The translations under genes were made by a program, and so were the position numbers. A stretch of DNA of 64,000 nucleotides from Clostridium sp. AF27-2AA (GTDB lineage: Bacteria > Bacillota > Clostridia > Lachnospirales > Lachnospiraceae): assembly GCF_003478505.1 (NCBI RefSeq), contig NZ_QUFI01000002.1, forward strand, positions 124,001 through 188,000. The letters are read 5' to 3'. The notes beneath the pieces are model-generated. The model did no database searches. It worked only from the letters and a program-made list of their open reading frames with translations, and had not been told where the DNA came from. Each line of letters opens with the position of its first letter. Position 1 is the first letter of the stretch. Positions 26,086 through 35,616 of this stretch are shown here, piece by piece.

Positions 26086-27699
26086 ATGTCTTTCTATTCC
26101 GGTCTTTCCGAGAAAAAGCGCGCCTTTCTCACCGGCACGCTGCTGCTCACGGCCGCAGGCTTTCTCTGCCGCCTCCTGGGCTTTTTCTACCGTATTTTCC
26201 TCTCTCGCGCCATCGGTGCTGAGGGGCTTGGCATTTACAATATGGTGCATCCGGTCTACGGCATCTGCTTTGCCATCTGCGGCGGTTCTATCCAGACTGC
26301 CCTTTCCCAGTACATAGCTGCCCACGAGAGTCAGGGCCGCCGGATCTTTCGCACCGGTCTCTATATTTCCATGGTACTCTCCGGCATTCTCGCTTTCCTG
26401 ATCTGTCATGAGCAGGACTGGATCGCAGCACGCATTCTTATGGAGCCCCGCTGCAGTCCCTATCTGCCGGTTATGGGTCTTTCCCTGCCCTTTGCCTCGT
26501 TCCACGCCTGCGCCAACGGCTACTGCTATGGTTCCCAGAAATCCCGGGTTCCCGCCTTTTCCCAGGTAGCAGAGCAGGTTGTCCGCATGAGCCTGGTGTT
26601 CCTGATCGCAGGAAAATGGGCGGCAGAAGGAACAGAAATCACCGTGCGGCTGGCTGTATACGGTCATCTGATCGGAGAAATCGGGGCGGCATCCTTTAAC
26701 CTGCTGTGCCTGGTTCTGTTTCCGCCGCAAAGACAAACCACGAATCTGTCTGCTGAAATTCCAGACAGTGCCGCAAGTTCCAGGACCGCCCCGTCCACTC
26801 CGCAGATTCCTCACAGCGCAATTTTGCCCCGCCGCATGCAGGTTCCGGCGAATGGATCCTCCTGTCTTCTCCCGCTCATGTCCCTCGCGCTTCCCCTCAT
26901 GGGAAACCGCCTGATCTTAAACCTTCTGGCAGGTGCCGAAGCTGTCTGGATTCCCAACCGTCTGCAAATGTCTGGCTTAAGCGATGCCGAAGCCTTTTCT
27001 GTCTACGGAATCCTCACCGGTATGGCCCTGCCCTTCATTCTGTTTCCCTCCGCCATCACCAACTCCATTGCTGTCCTGCTGCTTCCCAGCGTAGCAAAGG
27101 ATCAGGCAGAGGGCCGCACAGAAAGCATTGCCGGAAGTGTTTCCATGTCACTGCGCTATAGTCTCTACATGGGGATTCTCTGCATTGGAATCTTTGTACT
27201 GTTCGGCCTTCCCCTGGGCATCAGCGTATTTAAGGAAGAACAGGCCGGACGCTGTATGCAGATCCTTGCCTGGCTCTGTCCATTCCTCTACCTGGCTGCC
27301 ACCATGGGCAGTATCTTAAACGGCCTGGGCTGCACCCGCACTACCTTTCTGCAGAGTGTTGCCGCCATGCTCCTTCGACTCTGCTTTGTGGTGGCTGCCA
27401 TTCCCGTTTTCGGAATCTACGGCTACCTCTGCGGCATGCTGGCCAGTGAGATGTTTCTGGCCCTGGCGCACCTGTGGTCCTTAAAACGGCGGATCCCCTT
27501 CATCTGGAATGCCTGGGACATGATTGCCAAGCCGACCATCCTGCTGTTCCTGGCCATTGGCATTCACTACTTTGTTTCCGGATTTTTGCCCGCTCCTGCC
27601 GGTGCCATGCCGTTGTTTTTCAAGACCTCCGGGCAGATTCTGCTGCTGTCATTTTGCTATGGGGTGATGCTTTTGTATGCGCATATACTGAGAAAATGA
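26086..27699 (+). CDS. Lipid flippase, SpoVB/MurJ-like (MOP superfamily)
   Basis: A 537-residue polytopic membrane protein with about 14 hydrophobic segments, matching the polysaccharide-exporter/MurJ fold. The N-terminus KKRAFLTGTLLLTAAGFLCRLLGFFYRIFLSR with the Arg-containing first helix, and GAEGLGIYNMVHPVYG, are typical of the SpoVB branch in clostridia. A Ser/Pro-rich cytoplasmic loop near residues 220-255 is longer than usual. Likely moves a lipid-linked wall precursor across the membrane; whether in vegetative growth or sporulation is not clear. It converges on the alarmone synthetase gene with a shared terminator. Confidence 0.85.
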   Translation: MSFYSGLSEKKRAFLTGTLLLTAAGFLCRLLGFFYRIFLSRAIGAEGLGIYNMVHPVYGICFAICGGSIQTALSQYIAAHESQGRRIFRTGLYISMVLSGILAFLICHEQDWIAARILMEPRCSPYLPVMGLSLPFASFHACANGYCYGSQKSRVPAFSQVAEQVVRMSLVFLIAGKWAAEGTEITVRLAVYGHLIGEIGAASFNLLCLVLFPPQRQTTNLSAEIPDSAASSRTAPSTPQIPHSAILPRRMQVPANGSSCLLPLMSLALPLMGNRLILNLLAGAEAVWIPNRLQMSGLSDAEAFSVYGILTGMALPFILFPSAITNSIAVLLLPSVAKDQAEGRTESIAGSVSMSLRYSLYMGILCIGIFVLFGLPLGISVFKEEQAGRCMQILAWLCPFLYLAATMGSILNGLGCTRTTFLQSVAAMLLRLCFVVAAIPVFGIYGYLCGMLASEMFLALAHLWSLKRRIPFIWNAWDMIAKPTILLFLAIGIHYFVSGFLPAPAGAMPLFFKTSGQILLLSFCYGVMLLYAHILRK

Positions 27700-27728
27700 A
27701 AAAGCTGGAATCAATTTTCCAGCTTTTT
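27699..27728. terminator. Shared bidirectional terminator
   Basis: AAAAAGCTGGAA and TTCCAGCTTTTT form a perfect 12-bp stem with A/T runs on both sides, between the convergent flippase and GTP pyrophosphokinase genes. It overlaps the last codons and stop of the minus-strand gene. Confidence 0.85.
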
Positions 27729-28577
27729 CTGTTCTTTCCCGAGCTTCTTCTGGGCTTCTTTCTCGAGTTTCTTCTGCGCCTCTTTCTCCGCATGCTCCTT
27801 CTCCAGCTGCTCCTGACGCTGCTGCTTGATACGGCGGAAATAGGAGCTCATTTCATCGGCCATACCGGCCAGACGATTTAAGAGCGTGGAGAAATCGGAA
27901 AGCATCTCATCATCCTGGTAATATGGATAGACGATATCATGGTCAATCTCGCTCCAGCCCTCCTCGAACAGGGTTCTTCCCTGGATTTCCACGTAGTAGC
28001 CTTTATACTTGATGATGTAGTGCAGAGAACGGTAAATGCCGTCGGACTTGATGTCGATGAGCTTCTTATCGTAAATGCGGGTATCACCAGTCCGGCGGTA
28101 TACCTTCGGGCGCTCCGCAATGTAATAGTGATCCGGGTCGTCATCAAAATCCAGCAGACGGTCTTCAATGTAGTTTGCCGGGTCATTCTCAAACACCGAC
28201 GTAATATAATTGTGGAAGTGAATCCAATCTTCACGATACAGGAAGAACACGCGGATTCCGATCAGATCGGTCATATACTTGTAGTAATTCTTCCGGTTGA
28301 TGTATTTGTACTGGTCTGGCTGCTCACTCTTTTTGCGGATGATCTTCTCCAGCAGATGCCCGGCCTTTTTCGTCCGGTAACGATAAGAGTGGATGCCCGC
28401 CTTTTCAATATCGTACAGGTAATCATTCACAAAATCCTTGCCGATCTTCTTTAACTGCGGCTCCAGACGGCAGTAGCTGTCATAAATGGAATTCAGTTCT
28501 TCCCATTTCATCCCTGTTTTTTTCAGGGTTTCTTTTTCAATATTATATTCTTTCAGAAAGTCTTTTTTCTTAATCAT
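27711..28577 (-). CDS. GTP pyrophosphokinase, small alarmone synthetase type (RelA/SpoT domain)
   Basis: A 288-residue cytoplasmic protein that makes (p)ppGpp-type alarmones from GTP/GDP and ATP. Only the synthetase domain is present, with no hydrolase, TGS or ACT domain. Visible motifs: YMTDLIGIRVFFLYRED near residue 110, KSDGIYRSLHYII near 180 and VEIQGRTLFEEGWSEIDHD near 200. A Lys/Glu-rich coiled tail covers the last 40 residues. The start at 28577 is set by AGGAGATGCT before the ATG. It lies about 50 bp after maf on the same strand. Confidence 0.88.
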   Translation of the reverse strand: MIKKKDFLKEYNIEKETLKKTGMKWEELNSIYDSYCRLEPQLKKIGKDFVNDYLYDIEKAGIHSYRYRTKKAGHLLEKIIRKKSEQPDQYKYINRKNYYKYMTDLIGIRVFFLYREDWIHFHNYITSVFENDPANYIEDRLLDFDDDPDHYYIAERPKVYRRTGDTRIYDKKLIDIKSDGIYRSLHYIIKYKGYYVEIQGRTLFEEGWSEIDHDIVYPYYQDDEMLSDFSTLLNRLAGMADEMSSYFRRIKQQRQEQLEKEHAEKEAQKKLEKEAQKKLGKEQKKLEN

Positions 28578-28625
28578 AGCATCTCCTGGTGTCATTCTGG
28601 TATGGATTCCCGAAATGGAATCTGC

Positions 28626-29240
28626 TCAGGAAATCCCCAGCAATTCCCGGCATACACGGCCTAACGGAAGTCCCACCACATTGTTGTAGTCCCCGGAAAT
28701 TTCCTTCACCCAGACCACAAAACGCCCCTGAATGCCGTAAGCTCCGGCCTTGTCCATTGGCTCCCCGGTCTTTACATAGCCCCTGATCTGTTCCTCTGTC
28801 ATGGGGCAGACAAACACATCCGTTTTTTCCGCAAAGGTAATGGTTTTCCACCGGTCATCCGGTCTTTCTCCTGCTTTTCCACAAAACACCAGGGTCACGC
28901 CTGTGTATACCTGGTGCGCTTTGCCCTGAAATGAAGCGATCATGCGGACCGCATCCGCCTCGTCCTTTGGCTTTCCCAGAATATTTCCGTCAAACGCCAC
29001 CACGGTATCCGCGCCGATTACCACCACATCTTCCCCGGTGTGGCGGGAGGCAATGTCTTCTGCTTTCTGTCTGGAAAGCTCCATCACCACCTCGTCCGGC
29101 TTTGTGCTGCGGATTACCTCCACAACATGGCTCGGCTCCACCTCCGGCTCTATGCCTGCCTGGCGCAAAAGATCCAGGCGGCGCGGAGATGCCGATGCCA
29201 GAATTACATGTGGGAATCCACCCGCTGCATTTGTATTCAT
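28626..29240 (-). CDS. maf: Maf-family nucleotide pyrophosphatase
   Basis: A 204-residue house-cleaning enzyme that hydrolyses non-canonical or excess nucleoside triphosphates; earlier named septum formation inhibitor. Signature ILASASPRRLDLLRQAG at residues 13-29, then VIGADTVVAFDGNILGKPKD near 96 with the catalytic Asp, and GEPMDKAGAYGIQG near 160. RBS GGGAGAAAG. It lies upstream of the alarmone synthetase and downstream of metA. Confidence 0.95.
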   Translation of the reverse strand: MNTNAAGGFPHVILASASPRRLDLLRQAGIEPEVEPSHVVEVIRSTKPDEVVMELSRQKAEDIASRHTGEDVVVIGADTVVAFDGNILGKPKDEADAVRMIASFQGKAHQVYTGVTLVFCGKAGERPDDRWKTITFAEKTDVFVCPMTEEQIRGYVKTGEPMDKAGAYGIQGRFVVWVKEISGDYNNVVGLPLGRVCRELLGIS

Positions 29241-29340
29241 AACTGCTTTCTCCCGTTTCTGTTTTATTTATACTGCATTCCCGCAATCACTGTATGGATT
29301 TCCGCATCCGGCGCATTCCCGGTATATTGCTGCAGGCTGA

Positions 29341-30261
29341 CTATTCCTCATCCACCGTCAGAATATAATCGGTCGTCTGGTATACATAGAAATTCAGCCA
29401 GTTCGCGTACAGGGTATTGGAGGTATTTCTCCAGGACAGGACCGGAACATTGAACGGGTCATTGTCTTCGTAGTAGTTGCACGGAAGCTCCGGATGCAGG
29501 CCCTTCTTTAAGTCACGGTGATACTCGTTGTTTAATGTCATGCGGTCATATTCCGGATGTCCCTGAACAAAAATCTGGCTTCCGGTATCGTTAAGCACCA
29601 GGAAAATACCGGCCTCCGGGGACTCTGCCGCAATGGTCAGCTCCGGATGCTTCTCAATATCCTCCCTGCGCACTTCCGTGTAGCGGGAATGGGGTGCCAT
29701 CACATAGTCATCCATGCTGCGGACTAACGGGATCTTGCGGTTTAAGATCTTGTGGCGGTAAATTCCCGCCAGCTTCTTCTCCCGTTTGTATTTCGGAATG
29801 CCGTAATGATAGTACAGGCCTGCCTGGGCACCCCAGCAGATGTGAAGCGTCGAATGCACATGAGTCTTGCTCCACTCCATGATGAAGGTCAGCTCATCCC
29901 AGTAATTAACCTCTTCGAATTCCATATTTTCCACCGGAGCGCCGGTGATGATCATGCCATCGAATTTCTGGCGGCGGATCTCATCGAAGGTCACATAAAA
30001 CTTGTTTAAATGGCTGGCCGAGGTGTTCTTGGATACGTGGGTCGACAGCATCAGGAAGGTACAGTCCACCTGCAGCGGTGTGTTGGAAAGCGCCCGCAGA
30101 AGCTGGGTTTCCGTGTCTTCCTTGATCGGCATCAGGTTTAAGATCAGAATCTGCAGCGGACGGATATCCTGGCTCATCGCACGGTTCTCGTCCATCACGA
30201 AGATATTCTCTGACTCCAGAATGGCTCTGGCCGGCAGATCGTTTTGTACTTTAATCGGCAT
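29341..30261 (-). CDS. metA: Homoserine O-acyltransferase MetA (predicted acetyl-CoA specific)
   Basis: A 306-residue enzyme that activates L-homoserine for methionine synthesis. Catalytic Cys142 is in HICWGAQAGL; the catalytic His is in FVQGHPEYDRMT. The residue at position 111, known to choose the acyl donor in this family, is Glu (GAPVENMEF). Glu111 goes with acetyl-CoA use and Gly111 with succinyl-CoA, so an O-acetyltransferase is predicted. The ATG lies inside the end of ligA with GGGGGAAG as ribosome site. No other met genes are nearby. Confidence 0.94.
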   Translation of the reverse strand: MPIKVQNDLPARAILESENIFVMDENRAMSQDIRPLQILILNLMPIKEDTETQLLRALSNTPLQVDCTFLMLSTHVSKNTSASHLNKFYVTFDEIRRQKFDGMIITGAPVENMEFEEVNYWDELTFIMEWSKTHVHSTLHICWGAQAGLYYHYGIPKYKREKKLAGIYRHKILNRKIPLVRSMDDYVMAPHSRYTEVRREDIEKHPELTIAAESPEAGIFLVLNDTGSQIFVQGHPEYDRMTLNNEYHRDLKKGLHPELPCNYYEDNDPFNVPVLSWRNTSNTLYANWLNFYVYQTTDYILTVDEE

Positions 30262-32305
30262 TGTTTTCTTCCCCCATCATACTCAGGAAATCCTGCTCGG
30301 AAATGATCGGAATTCCCAGTTCTTTTGCTTTTTTATTTTTTGACGAATTGGATGTTACGTCATTGTTGATCAGATACGTGGTCTTTGCGGTAACCGAACC
30401 GGTGGCCTTGCCGCCCCGGGCCTCAATGGCCGCCTGTAATTCCTTGCGGTTGGCAAAATGCTCCACCGAACCGGTGATGACAAAGGTCATTCCGGCAAAG
30501 ATGGCTGCCTCGGTATTCTCTGCCTCGTTCTCGATGGTCAGCTCTGCTAACAATCCATCCACCGCCTCGCGGTTCTTCTCTGAAGCAAAGTAAGCGATCC
30601 AGGCATCCGCCAGAACAGCTCCAATGCCGTCCACCGCCGTCAGCTCTTCCGCTGTGGCATGGCGCATCTTTTCAAAATCATAGCCGAAAGCACGGCACAG
30701 CATCTTGGCGTTTGCCAGACCGATACCTGCCACGCCGATGCCGTATACCACACGCACCAGATTGGTGTGGGAGGCCTTCTTCACCGCCGCCATCAGATTC
30801 TCATACGACTTCTCTCCAAAGCCTTCCATGGAAACGATGGCTTCTTTGTGACGGTCCAGATGGAACATATCCGCGTAGCTGTGAATAAAGCCCGCCGCAA
30901 TAAATTTCTCCAGCGTTGCTTCCGAAAGCCCGTCGATATTTAACGCATCCCGGCTGACCAGCAGGGAGAAACTTTTGATCTTCTTCGCCTGGCAGTCCGG
31001 ATTCATGCAGTATAAGGATTTCACATCGTTCATCTGGCGGATCTGGGTCTCACCGCCGCAGACCGGACAGATCTTCGGGATTACGATGTTTCCGCTTCGT
31101 GTTAAGTTCTCCGCGATCTGCGGAATGATCATGTTGGCCTTGTAGACCGTGATGGTATCCCCAACGCCCAGTTCCATGGCTTCCATAATGCTGATGTTGT
31201 GGACACTGGCGCGGCTCACCGTGGTTCCCTCCAGTTCAACCGGATCAAAAATTGCCACCGGATTGATCAGGCCGGTTCTGGACGCGCTCCACTCAATCTC
31301 CCGAAGCGTCGTCTCCAGAATCTCGTCCGCCCATTTGAAAGCAATGGAATTTCGCGGAAACTTCGCCGTGCGTCCCAGGGCATCACCGTAAGCAATATCA
31401 TCCATCAGAAGCACCAGGCCGTCCGATGGAATGTCATAGCTCTGAATGGCTTCCGCAAACTCCGCCACAGCGTCCGGCAGAGCAGCTGCATTTACCTCCT
31501 TGTATTCCACCACATCAAAGCCCTGGGTCTTCAACCACTCAAACTGTTCCCTGCGTGAGTTGTGGAAACGTCCATGGTCGGTTCCGTCATCCGGCATGCC
31601 GACTGTCGCCGCGTCTTCTGCTGCTCCTGCATTTTCTGCCGCTACAGCCTGCACCAGCATAAACGCCTCAAAATTTACACTGCGCTTCGCAGTGATCTCA
31701 TTGTTTAACTGACGCACCGATCCGCTGCATAAGTTTCTCGGGTTTTTGTATTTTGCGTCCACATCCTCGATTTCCTCGTTGATGCGGGCAAAGTCAGAAT
31801 ATTTGATAACGGCCTCGCCCCGCAGGATCAGCTGTCCCTGGTACGGGATCCGAAGCGGCACATTGGCAAACACCTTTGCGTTGTTGGTGATGACCTCGCC
31901 GATCTCACCGTTTCCACGGGTAACCGCCTTTACCAGTTCTCCTCCCTCATAAGTCAGGACGATGGTCAGGCCATCCAATTTCCATGAGAGAAGTCCCTTC
32001 TGGCTTCCCAGCCACTCCTGCAGAACCGGTACTTCCTTGGTCTTGTCCAGGGAAAGCATCGGCGCCTCATGGGCCTCCTTCGGGAGCTCACTTAACACCT
32101 CGTAGCCCACCTTCTGAGTCGGGCTTCCGGCTAAGACAGTGCCGGTTTCTTTTTCCAGCTCCAGCAGTTCGTCGTACAGCCGGTCATATTCAAAGTTGCT
32201 CATGATCTCGCGGCTCTCCTGATAATAAGCTCTGGATGCCGCCAGAAGCTGCCGGTGCAGCTCCTTCATGCGCAAGATTTTATCTTCATTCTGTTTCTGA
32301 TCCAT
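30251..32305 (-). CDS. ligA: NAD-dependent DNA ligase LigA (divergent)
   Basis: A 684-residue ligase sealing nicks with NAD. Adenylated Lys109 in SWKLDGLTI, then TRGNGEIGEVITNN where most LigA have TRGDG..GEDVT, and RGEAV. A four-Cys zinc finger (CPVCGG...YCMNPDCQ), HhH repeats and a C-terminal BRCT domain (GMTFVITGSVEHFANRKEL) follow in normal order. An Ala/Gly-rich insert lies near residue 220. The start at 32305 has AGGTG six bases upstream; the ATG at 32341 has no ribosome site. Overlaps metA by 11 bp. The motif changes may mean a paralogue of the main replicative ligase. Confidence 0.9.
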   Translation of the reverse strand: MDQKQNEDKILRMKELHRQLLAASRAYYQESREIMSNFEYDRLYDELLELEKETGTVLAGSPTQKVGYEVLSELPKEAHEAPMLSLDKTKEVPVLQEWLGSQKGLLSWKLDGLTIVLTYEGGELVKAVTRGNGEIGEVITNNAKVFANVPLRIPYQGQLILRGEAVIKYSDFARINEEIEDVDAKYKNPRNLCSGSVRQLNNEITAKRSVNFEAFMLVQAVAAENAGAAEDAATVGMPDDGTDHGRFHNSRREQFEWLKTQGFDVVEYKEVNAAALPDAVAEFAEAIQSYDIPSDGLVLLMDDIAYGDALGRTAKFPRNSIAFKWADEILETTLREIEWSASRTGLINPVAIFDPVELEGTTVSRASVHNISIMEAMELGVGDTITVYKANMIIPQIAENLTRSGNIVIPKICPVCGGETQIRQMNDVKSLYCMNPDCQAKKIKSFSLLVSRDALNIDGLSEATLEKFIAAGFIHSYADMFHLDRHKEAIVSMEGFGEKSYENLMAAVKKASHTNLVRVVYGIGVAGIGLANAKMLCRAFGYDFEKMRHATAEELTAVDGIGAVLADAWIAYFASEKNREAVDGLLAELTIENEAENTEAAIFAGMTFVITGSVEHFANRKELQAAIEARGGKATGSVTAKTTYLINNDVTSNSSKNKKAKELGIPIISEQDFLSMMGEENNAD

Positions 32306-32389
32306 ATTCGTCACCTGCCTGTTTTTCTGCGGTTCACTCATTACGCAAACTACAGATCTGTTTTCTCTGTTCAGATTTGGACTTCTCCT

Positions 32390-33163
32390 CTACTCATCCT
32401 GTTCCTCTGGCAAATCCGCTTCTTCACGTTCCATGCGTGCCTGCTCCAACTGCCACTCCAGCTCCTCCAGCTCCTGCGGTGTTACCCGGCGGAAGTCTCC
32501 GGTATTTAATTTGCCCAGATGAATGTTCATGATACGGACACGTTTTAAAGTCACTACACGGTAGCCCAGTTCCGCGCACATCCGGCGGATCTGACGGTTT
32601 AAGCCCTGGGTCAGAATAATACGGAAAGTCTTCGCTCCGGCGGCCTCCACCTTACACGGTCTTGTGGTCACGTCAAGCTCCTTTAACTCCACACCCTCAC
32701 GCATCTTCTTTAAAAATGCCGCGTTGAAGGGCTGGTCCACGGTAACCAGATACTCCTTCTCATGGAAATTGCCTGCATGCATGATCTCATTGGCCAGCTC
32801 ACCCTGATTTGTCATGAGCAGAAGTCCCTCGGAATCCTTGTCCAGGCGTCCTACCGGATACACTCTGGCCGGATATTTGATCAGGTCTACCACATTCGGC
32901 GCACGGTCTTTATCCGAAGTGGTGCACACGATTCCCCGCGGTTTATTGACTACCAGCAGCACCGGCTTTACTTTTTTACCGCCTGCCGCCTTTCCCACTG
33001 GTTTGCCATCACAGATGATCGTCTCCTGACCGGTTACCTTCTCACCCATCTCTGCCTTTCGGCCGTCAATGGTGACTTTTCCTGCCTCAATCAGGCGGTC
33101 TGCCTCCCGGCGGGAGCAGACTCCCTGCTCGCTCAGATATTTATTTAAACGGATTTCTTCCAT
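32390..33163 (-). CDS. S4-domain pseudouridine synthase, RsuA/RluB/RluF family
   Basis: A 257-residue rRNA-modifying enzyme. The S4 RNA-binding domain is at residues 1-60 (IRLNKYLSEQGVCSRREADRL). The catalytic Asp is in YPVGRLDKDSEGLLLMTN near 106-123; RluF-like LTQGLNRQIRRMCAELGYRV lies near 195. The tail is a Glu-rich extension. The start at 33163 is supported by AAGGAAAG; the longer frame is basic and has no family match. The target is most like that of RluF (23S rRNA), but the subfamily cannot be fixed by eye. Confidence 0.88.
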   Translation of the reverse strand: MEEIRLNKYLSEQGVCSRREADRLIEAGKVTIDGRKAEMGEKVTGQETIICDGKPVGKAAGGKKVKPVLLVVNKPRGIVCTTSDKDRAPNVVDLIKYPARVYPVGRLDKDSEGLLLMTNQGELANEIMHAGNFHEKEYLVTVDQPFNAAFLKKMREGVELKELDVTTRPCKVEAAGAKTFRIILTQGLNRQIRRMCAELGYRVVTLKRVRIMNIHLGKLNTGDFRRVTPQELEELEWQLEQARMEREEADLPEEQDE

Positions 33164-33241
33164 GGTTTTCTTTCCTTTCTCACCAGCCAGTTTTCCTGCG
33201 CGCTTTCTTTTCCTTCTGCCGCGCACGCTCCTGTTTCCATA

Positions 33242-33278
33242 AGCCGAAAACGGCTATCCCCCCACCAGAGAGATAGCC
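33242..33278 (-). promoter_or_regulatory. Two overlapping, mutually exclusive hairpins between queA and the pseudouridine synthase gene
   Basis: AGCCG-AAAA-CGGCT (33242-33255) and GGCTATC...GATAGCC (33252-33278) share four bases, so only one can form at a time. There is no T-run. It may be an attenuator-like switch or a processing site; evidence is weak. Confidence 0.3.
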
Positions 33279-33296
33279 TGTCTCTTATCCCGTTCT

Positions 33297-34334
33297 TTAA
33301 TCGTGGATGAACATCGCATCCCCAAAACTAAAGAAACGGTAACGTTCCTTAATTGCTTCGTCATAAGCATGCAGTACATGCTCGCGGCCTGCCAGCGCAG
33401 AAACCAGCATCACCAGAGTAGACTCCGGCAGATGGAAGTTGGTGATCAGGCAGTCCAGAATCTTGAATTTGTAACCCGGATAGATAAAGATATCCGTCCA
33501 GCCACTGCCGGCCTTTAAGATTCCATCCTCGCCCGTGGCAGACTCAATGGTTCTGCAGCTGGTAGTGCCAACGCAGATCACGCGGCCGCCCGCCGCTTTG
33601 GTGTCGTTGATCTTCTTTGCCTCAGATTCCTCTACCATGTAAAATTCAGAATGCATATGGTGCTCCAGCACATTCTCCACCTTCACCGGACGGAACGTGC
33701 CAAGTCCTACATGCAGCGTCACATGGGCAATCTTCACACCCATGTCCTCAATCTGGGCCAGAAGCTCTTTCGTGAAATGCAGTCCTGCTGTCGGAGCTGC
33801 CGCGGAGCCGTCATGCTCTGCGTATACGGTCTGGTAACGGTTCTTGTCCTTTAACTGATGGGTGATGTATGGCGGAAGCGGCATCTGGCCAAGCTGGTCC
33901 AGAATCTCCTCAAAAATACCCTCATAAGAAAACTGGATCAGACGGTTGCCCTCGTCTACCACGTCAATGACGGTACCCTTTAACAGGCCCTCGCCAAACA
34001 CGATCACGGTACCCGGCTTGCACTTCTTGCCCGGCTTTACCAGGGTCTCCCAGATGTCATTCTCCCGGCGCTTTAATAAAAGCACCTCGATCTTGGCCTG
34101 AGTATCTTCTTTTACACCAAACAGCCGGGCCGGAATGACCTTGGTATTGTTGATGACCAGGCAGTCTCCCGGTCTCAGATACTCAGTGATATCGCGGAAA
34201 TGACGGTGCTCCGTCTCTCCGGTGTTCTTGTCCAGCACCAGAAGGCGGGAAGAAGAACGGTCCTCCAGCGGATCCTGTGCGATCAGCTCCTGGGGAAGAT
34301 CAAAATAAAAGTCTTTTACATTCATGGTTTCCAT
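33297..34334 (-). CDS. queA: S-adenosylmethionine:tRNA ribosyltransferase-isomerase QueA
   Basis: A 345-residue enzyme that transfers and isomerises the ribosyl group of SAM onto 7-aminomethyl-7-deazaguanine in tRNA, forming epoxyqueuosine. Recognisable motifs: [23 protein letters not shown] at the start, [18 protein letters not shown] near 60, [16 protein letters not shown] near 172 and [10 protein letters not shown] near 205. The start at 34334 fits the family N-terminus; the upstream 86 codons are very basic and do not match. No tgt gene is adjacent. Confidence 0.95.
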   Translation of the reverse strand: METMNVKDFYFDLPQELIAQDPLEDRSSSRLLVLDKNTGETEHRHFRDITEYLRPGDCLVINNTKVIPARLFGVKEDTQAKIEVLLLKRRENDIWETLVKPGKKCKPGTVIVFGEGLLKGTVIDVVDEGNRLIQFSYEGIFEEILDQLGQMPLPPYITHQLKDKNRYQTVYAEHDGSAAAPTAGLHFTKELLAQIEDMGVKIAHVTLHVGLGTFRPVKVENVLEHHMHSEFYMVEESEAKKINDTKAAGGRVICVGTTSCRTIESATGEDGILKAGSGWTDIFIYPGYKFKILDCLITNFHLPESTLVMLVSALAGREHVLHAYDEAIKERYRFFSFGDAMFIHD

Positions 34335-34419
34335 TGTATTATCTTCTTTCTTTTCTATCTGTGAATTCTGTGTTTTTGTTTTTTGAATCTGCGCAGTCAG
34401 CCAGGTCATCGTTTCTGGT

Positions 34420-35427
34420 CTAGTTTGCCGCAGCGGCTGTCTCCGCACTCTGCGTTTCTGTGGATGCCGCCTGTGTTTCTGCTCCTGCGCCATGTCCTGC
34501 CTCAGCAGCCGCGCTGCCATTTTCTGCGGAACCGTCTGCTGCGCTTTCCCCATTCTCCGCGCCCGCTTCGCTGCTCTCAGAAGTCTCATCATCTCCGATC
34601 ACAACCTCCGGTTCATCTCCATTGTCGTAAACCGGAGAACCATCCCGGAGTACACCGTAAACGCTGTTTAAATCCTCATCGGAATTCAGCGCTTCTTTTA
34701 ATTTCACGTTGACACTGGAAGCCAGCTTGCGCACTTCTTCCGAATGATTCGAGGTATCTACAAACTGAAGAACATCCTCAGAAAGATCCGCGTCATTGAT
34801 GATGTGATAGTTTCCCTCGCTATCCTTCTCTACATAGCACCACATGATCATGGGTGCCGCTGTTTTTACAGAGTGGAATTTGATATCAGCCAGCGCGTAA
34901 ACCAGCCAGCTGTCTGAGGTTACACCGGCACGCACATAGGTCGTGATATTCTCAAAATCCTGCACATACTTGGAATTGCTGCGCAGGCGTGTCTTCTCGT
35001 GCTCCAGCTCCGTAAAGGAAAGGCCGGATACACCGTAAATCTCATTCATGGTATCCGCGTCCGCGCTGGCCCGGGCCGCGAAATACTTCTTCATCAGGCT
35101 CAGGACCTCCGGAACACTATCATGGGTAAAGTTTTCCGTTGCGTACGGGTCTCCGTTTTCCTCCGCAGCCTCTGTCTCCGTTTCAGATTCTGTATCTGTT
35201 TCTTCCTCCGCAGACGCATCCTCTGTTTCCGCCGGCATCGTCTCCGTTTCCGTTTCCACCGTTTCCGTTACTGCCGCCTGCTCCGCTGACCGCTTCTTCC
35301 CATAATCCGCAAGTACAATGACGATCATCAGTACAATGACCACCAGCGGAATCACCAGGACCGGAAGCAGCATTTTTTTCTGTGTGTCAGTATCTTTTTC
35401 CCGTAAAAATTTCCAGTCGTGTCTCAT
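34420..35427 (-). CDS. Membrane-anchored exported protein of unknown function
   Basis: A 335-residue protein with a basic cytoplasmic N-terminus, one strong membrane segment at about residues 18-42 ([21 protein letters not shown]) and an external part. Residues 50-95 are a low-complexity Glu/Thr linker. A globular region covers about 95-270, with a helical start ([20 protein letters not shown]) and a strand-rich NTF2-like part. The last 55 residues are Ala/Glu/Ser/Gly repeats. The start at 35427 is set by GGAGG; the longer frame runs antisense through the tRNA-Arg gene and is an artefact. No family was recognised with confidence. Confidence 0.75.
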   Translation of the reverse strand: MRHDWKFLREKDTDTQKKMLLPVLVIPLVVIVLMIVIVLADYGKKRSAEQAAVTETVETETETMPAETEDASAEEETDTESETETEAAEENGDPYATENFTHDSVPEVLSLMKKYFAARASADADTMNEIYGVSGLSFTELEHEKTRLRSNSKYVQDFENITTYVRAGVTSDSWLVYALADIKFHSVKTAAPMIMWCYVEKDSEGNYHIINDADLSEDVLQFVDTSNHSEEVRKLASSVNVKLKEALNSDEDLNSVYGVLRDGSPVYDNGDEPEVVIGDDETSESSEAGAENGESAADGSAENGSAAAEAGHGAGAETQAASTETQSAETAAAAN

Positions 35428-35493
35428 AAAATCATATCCTCCAAAAGATAGTACAATCATATCAAAATGGGCCCAAAAAATCAATAAATCCCC

Positions 35494-35522
35494 TTGCAAA
35501 TATGAAAAAAGTATAGTATCAT
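35494..35522 (+). promoter_or_regulatory. Promoter of tRNA-Arg
   Basis: -35 TTGCAA and -10 TATCAT with 17 bp between. The expected start is only a few bases before the mature tRNA 5' end. Confidence 0.5.
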
Positions 35523-35531
35523 GATAGAGAT

Positions 35532-35603
35532 GCGTCTGTAGCTCAGTGGATAGAGCAGTGGCCTCCGGAGCCGCGTGCGTAGGTTCGATTCCTATCAGAC
35601 GCA
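35532..35603 (+). tRNA. tRNA-Arg (anticodon CCG)
   Basis: A 72-nt cloverleaf with acceptor stem GCGTCTG/CAGACGC, D arm GCTCAGTGGATAGAGC and T arm with GGTTCGATTCC. The anticodon loop is CTCCGGA, giving CCG, which reads CGG arginine codons. CCA is not encoded. A terminator follows at 35617. Confidence 0.95.
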
Positions 35604-35616
35604 TTTTTCTTTTACC

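Noticed and set aside
26018..26814. Long minus-strand frame (271 codons) opposite the flippase gene
   Set aside because: It is a shadow of the plus-strand gene: no ribosome site, odd composition, no family match, whereas the plus-strand product has clear flippase features.
27711..28577. Bifunctional Rel with hydrolase activity
   Set aside because: Only the synthetase domain is present; no HD domain, TGS or ACT region.
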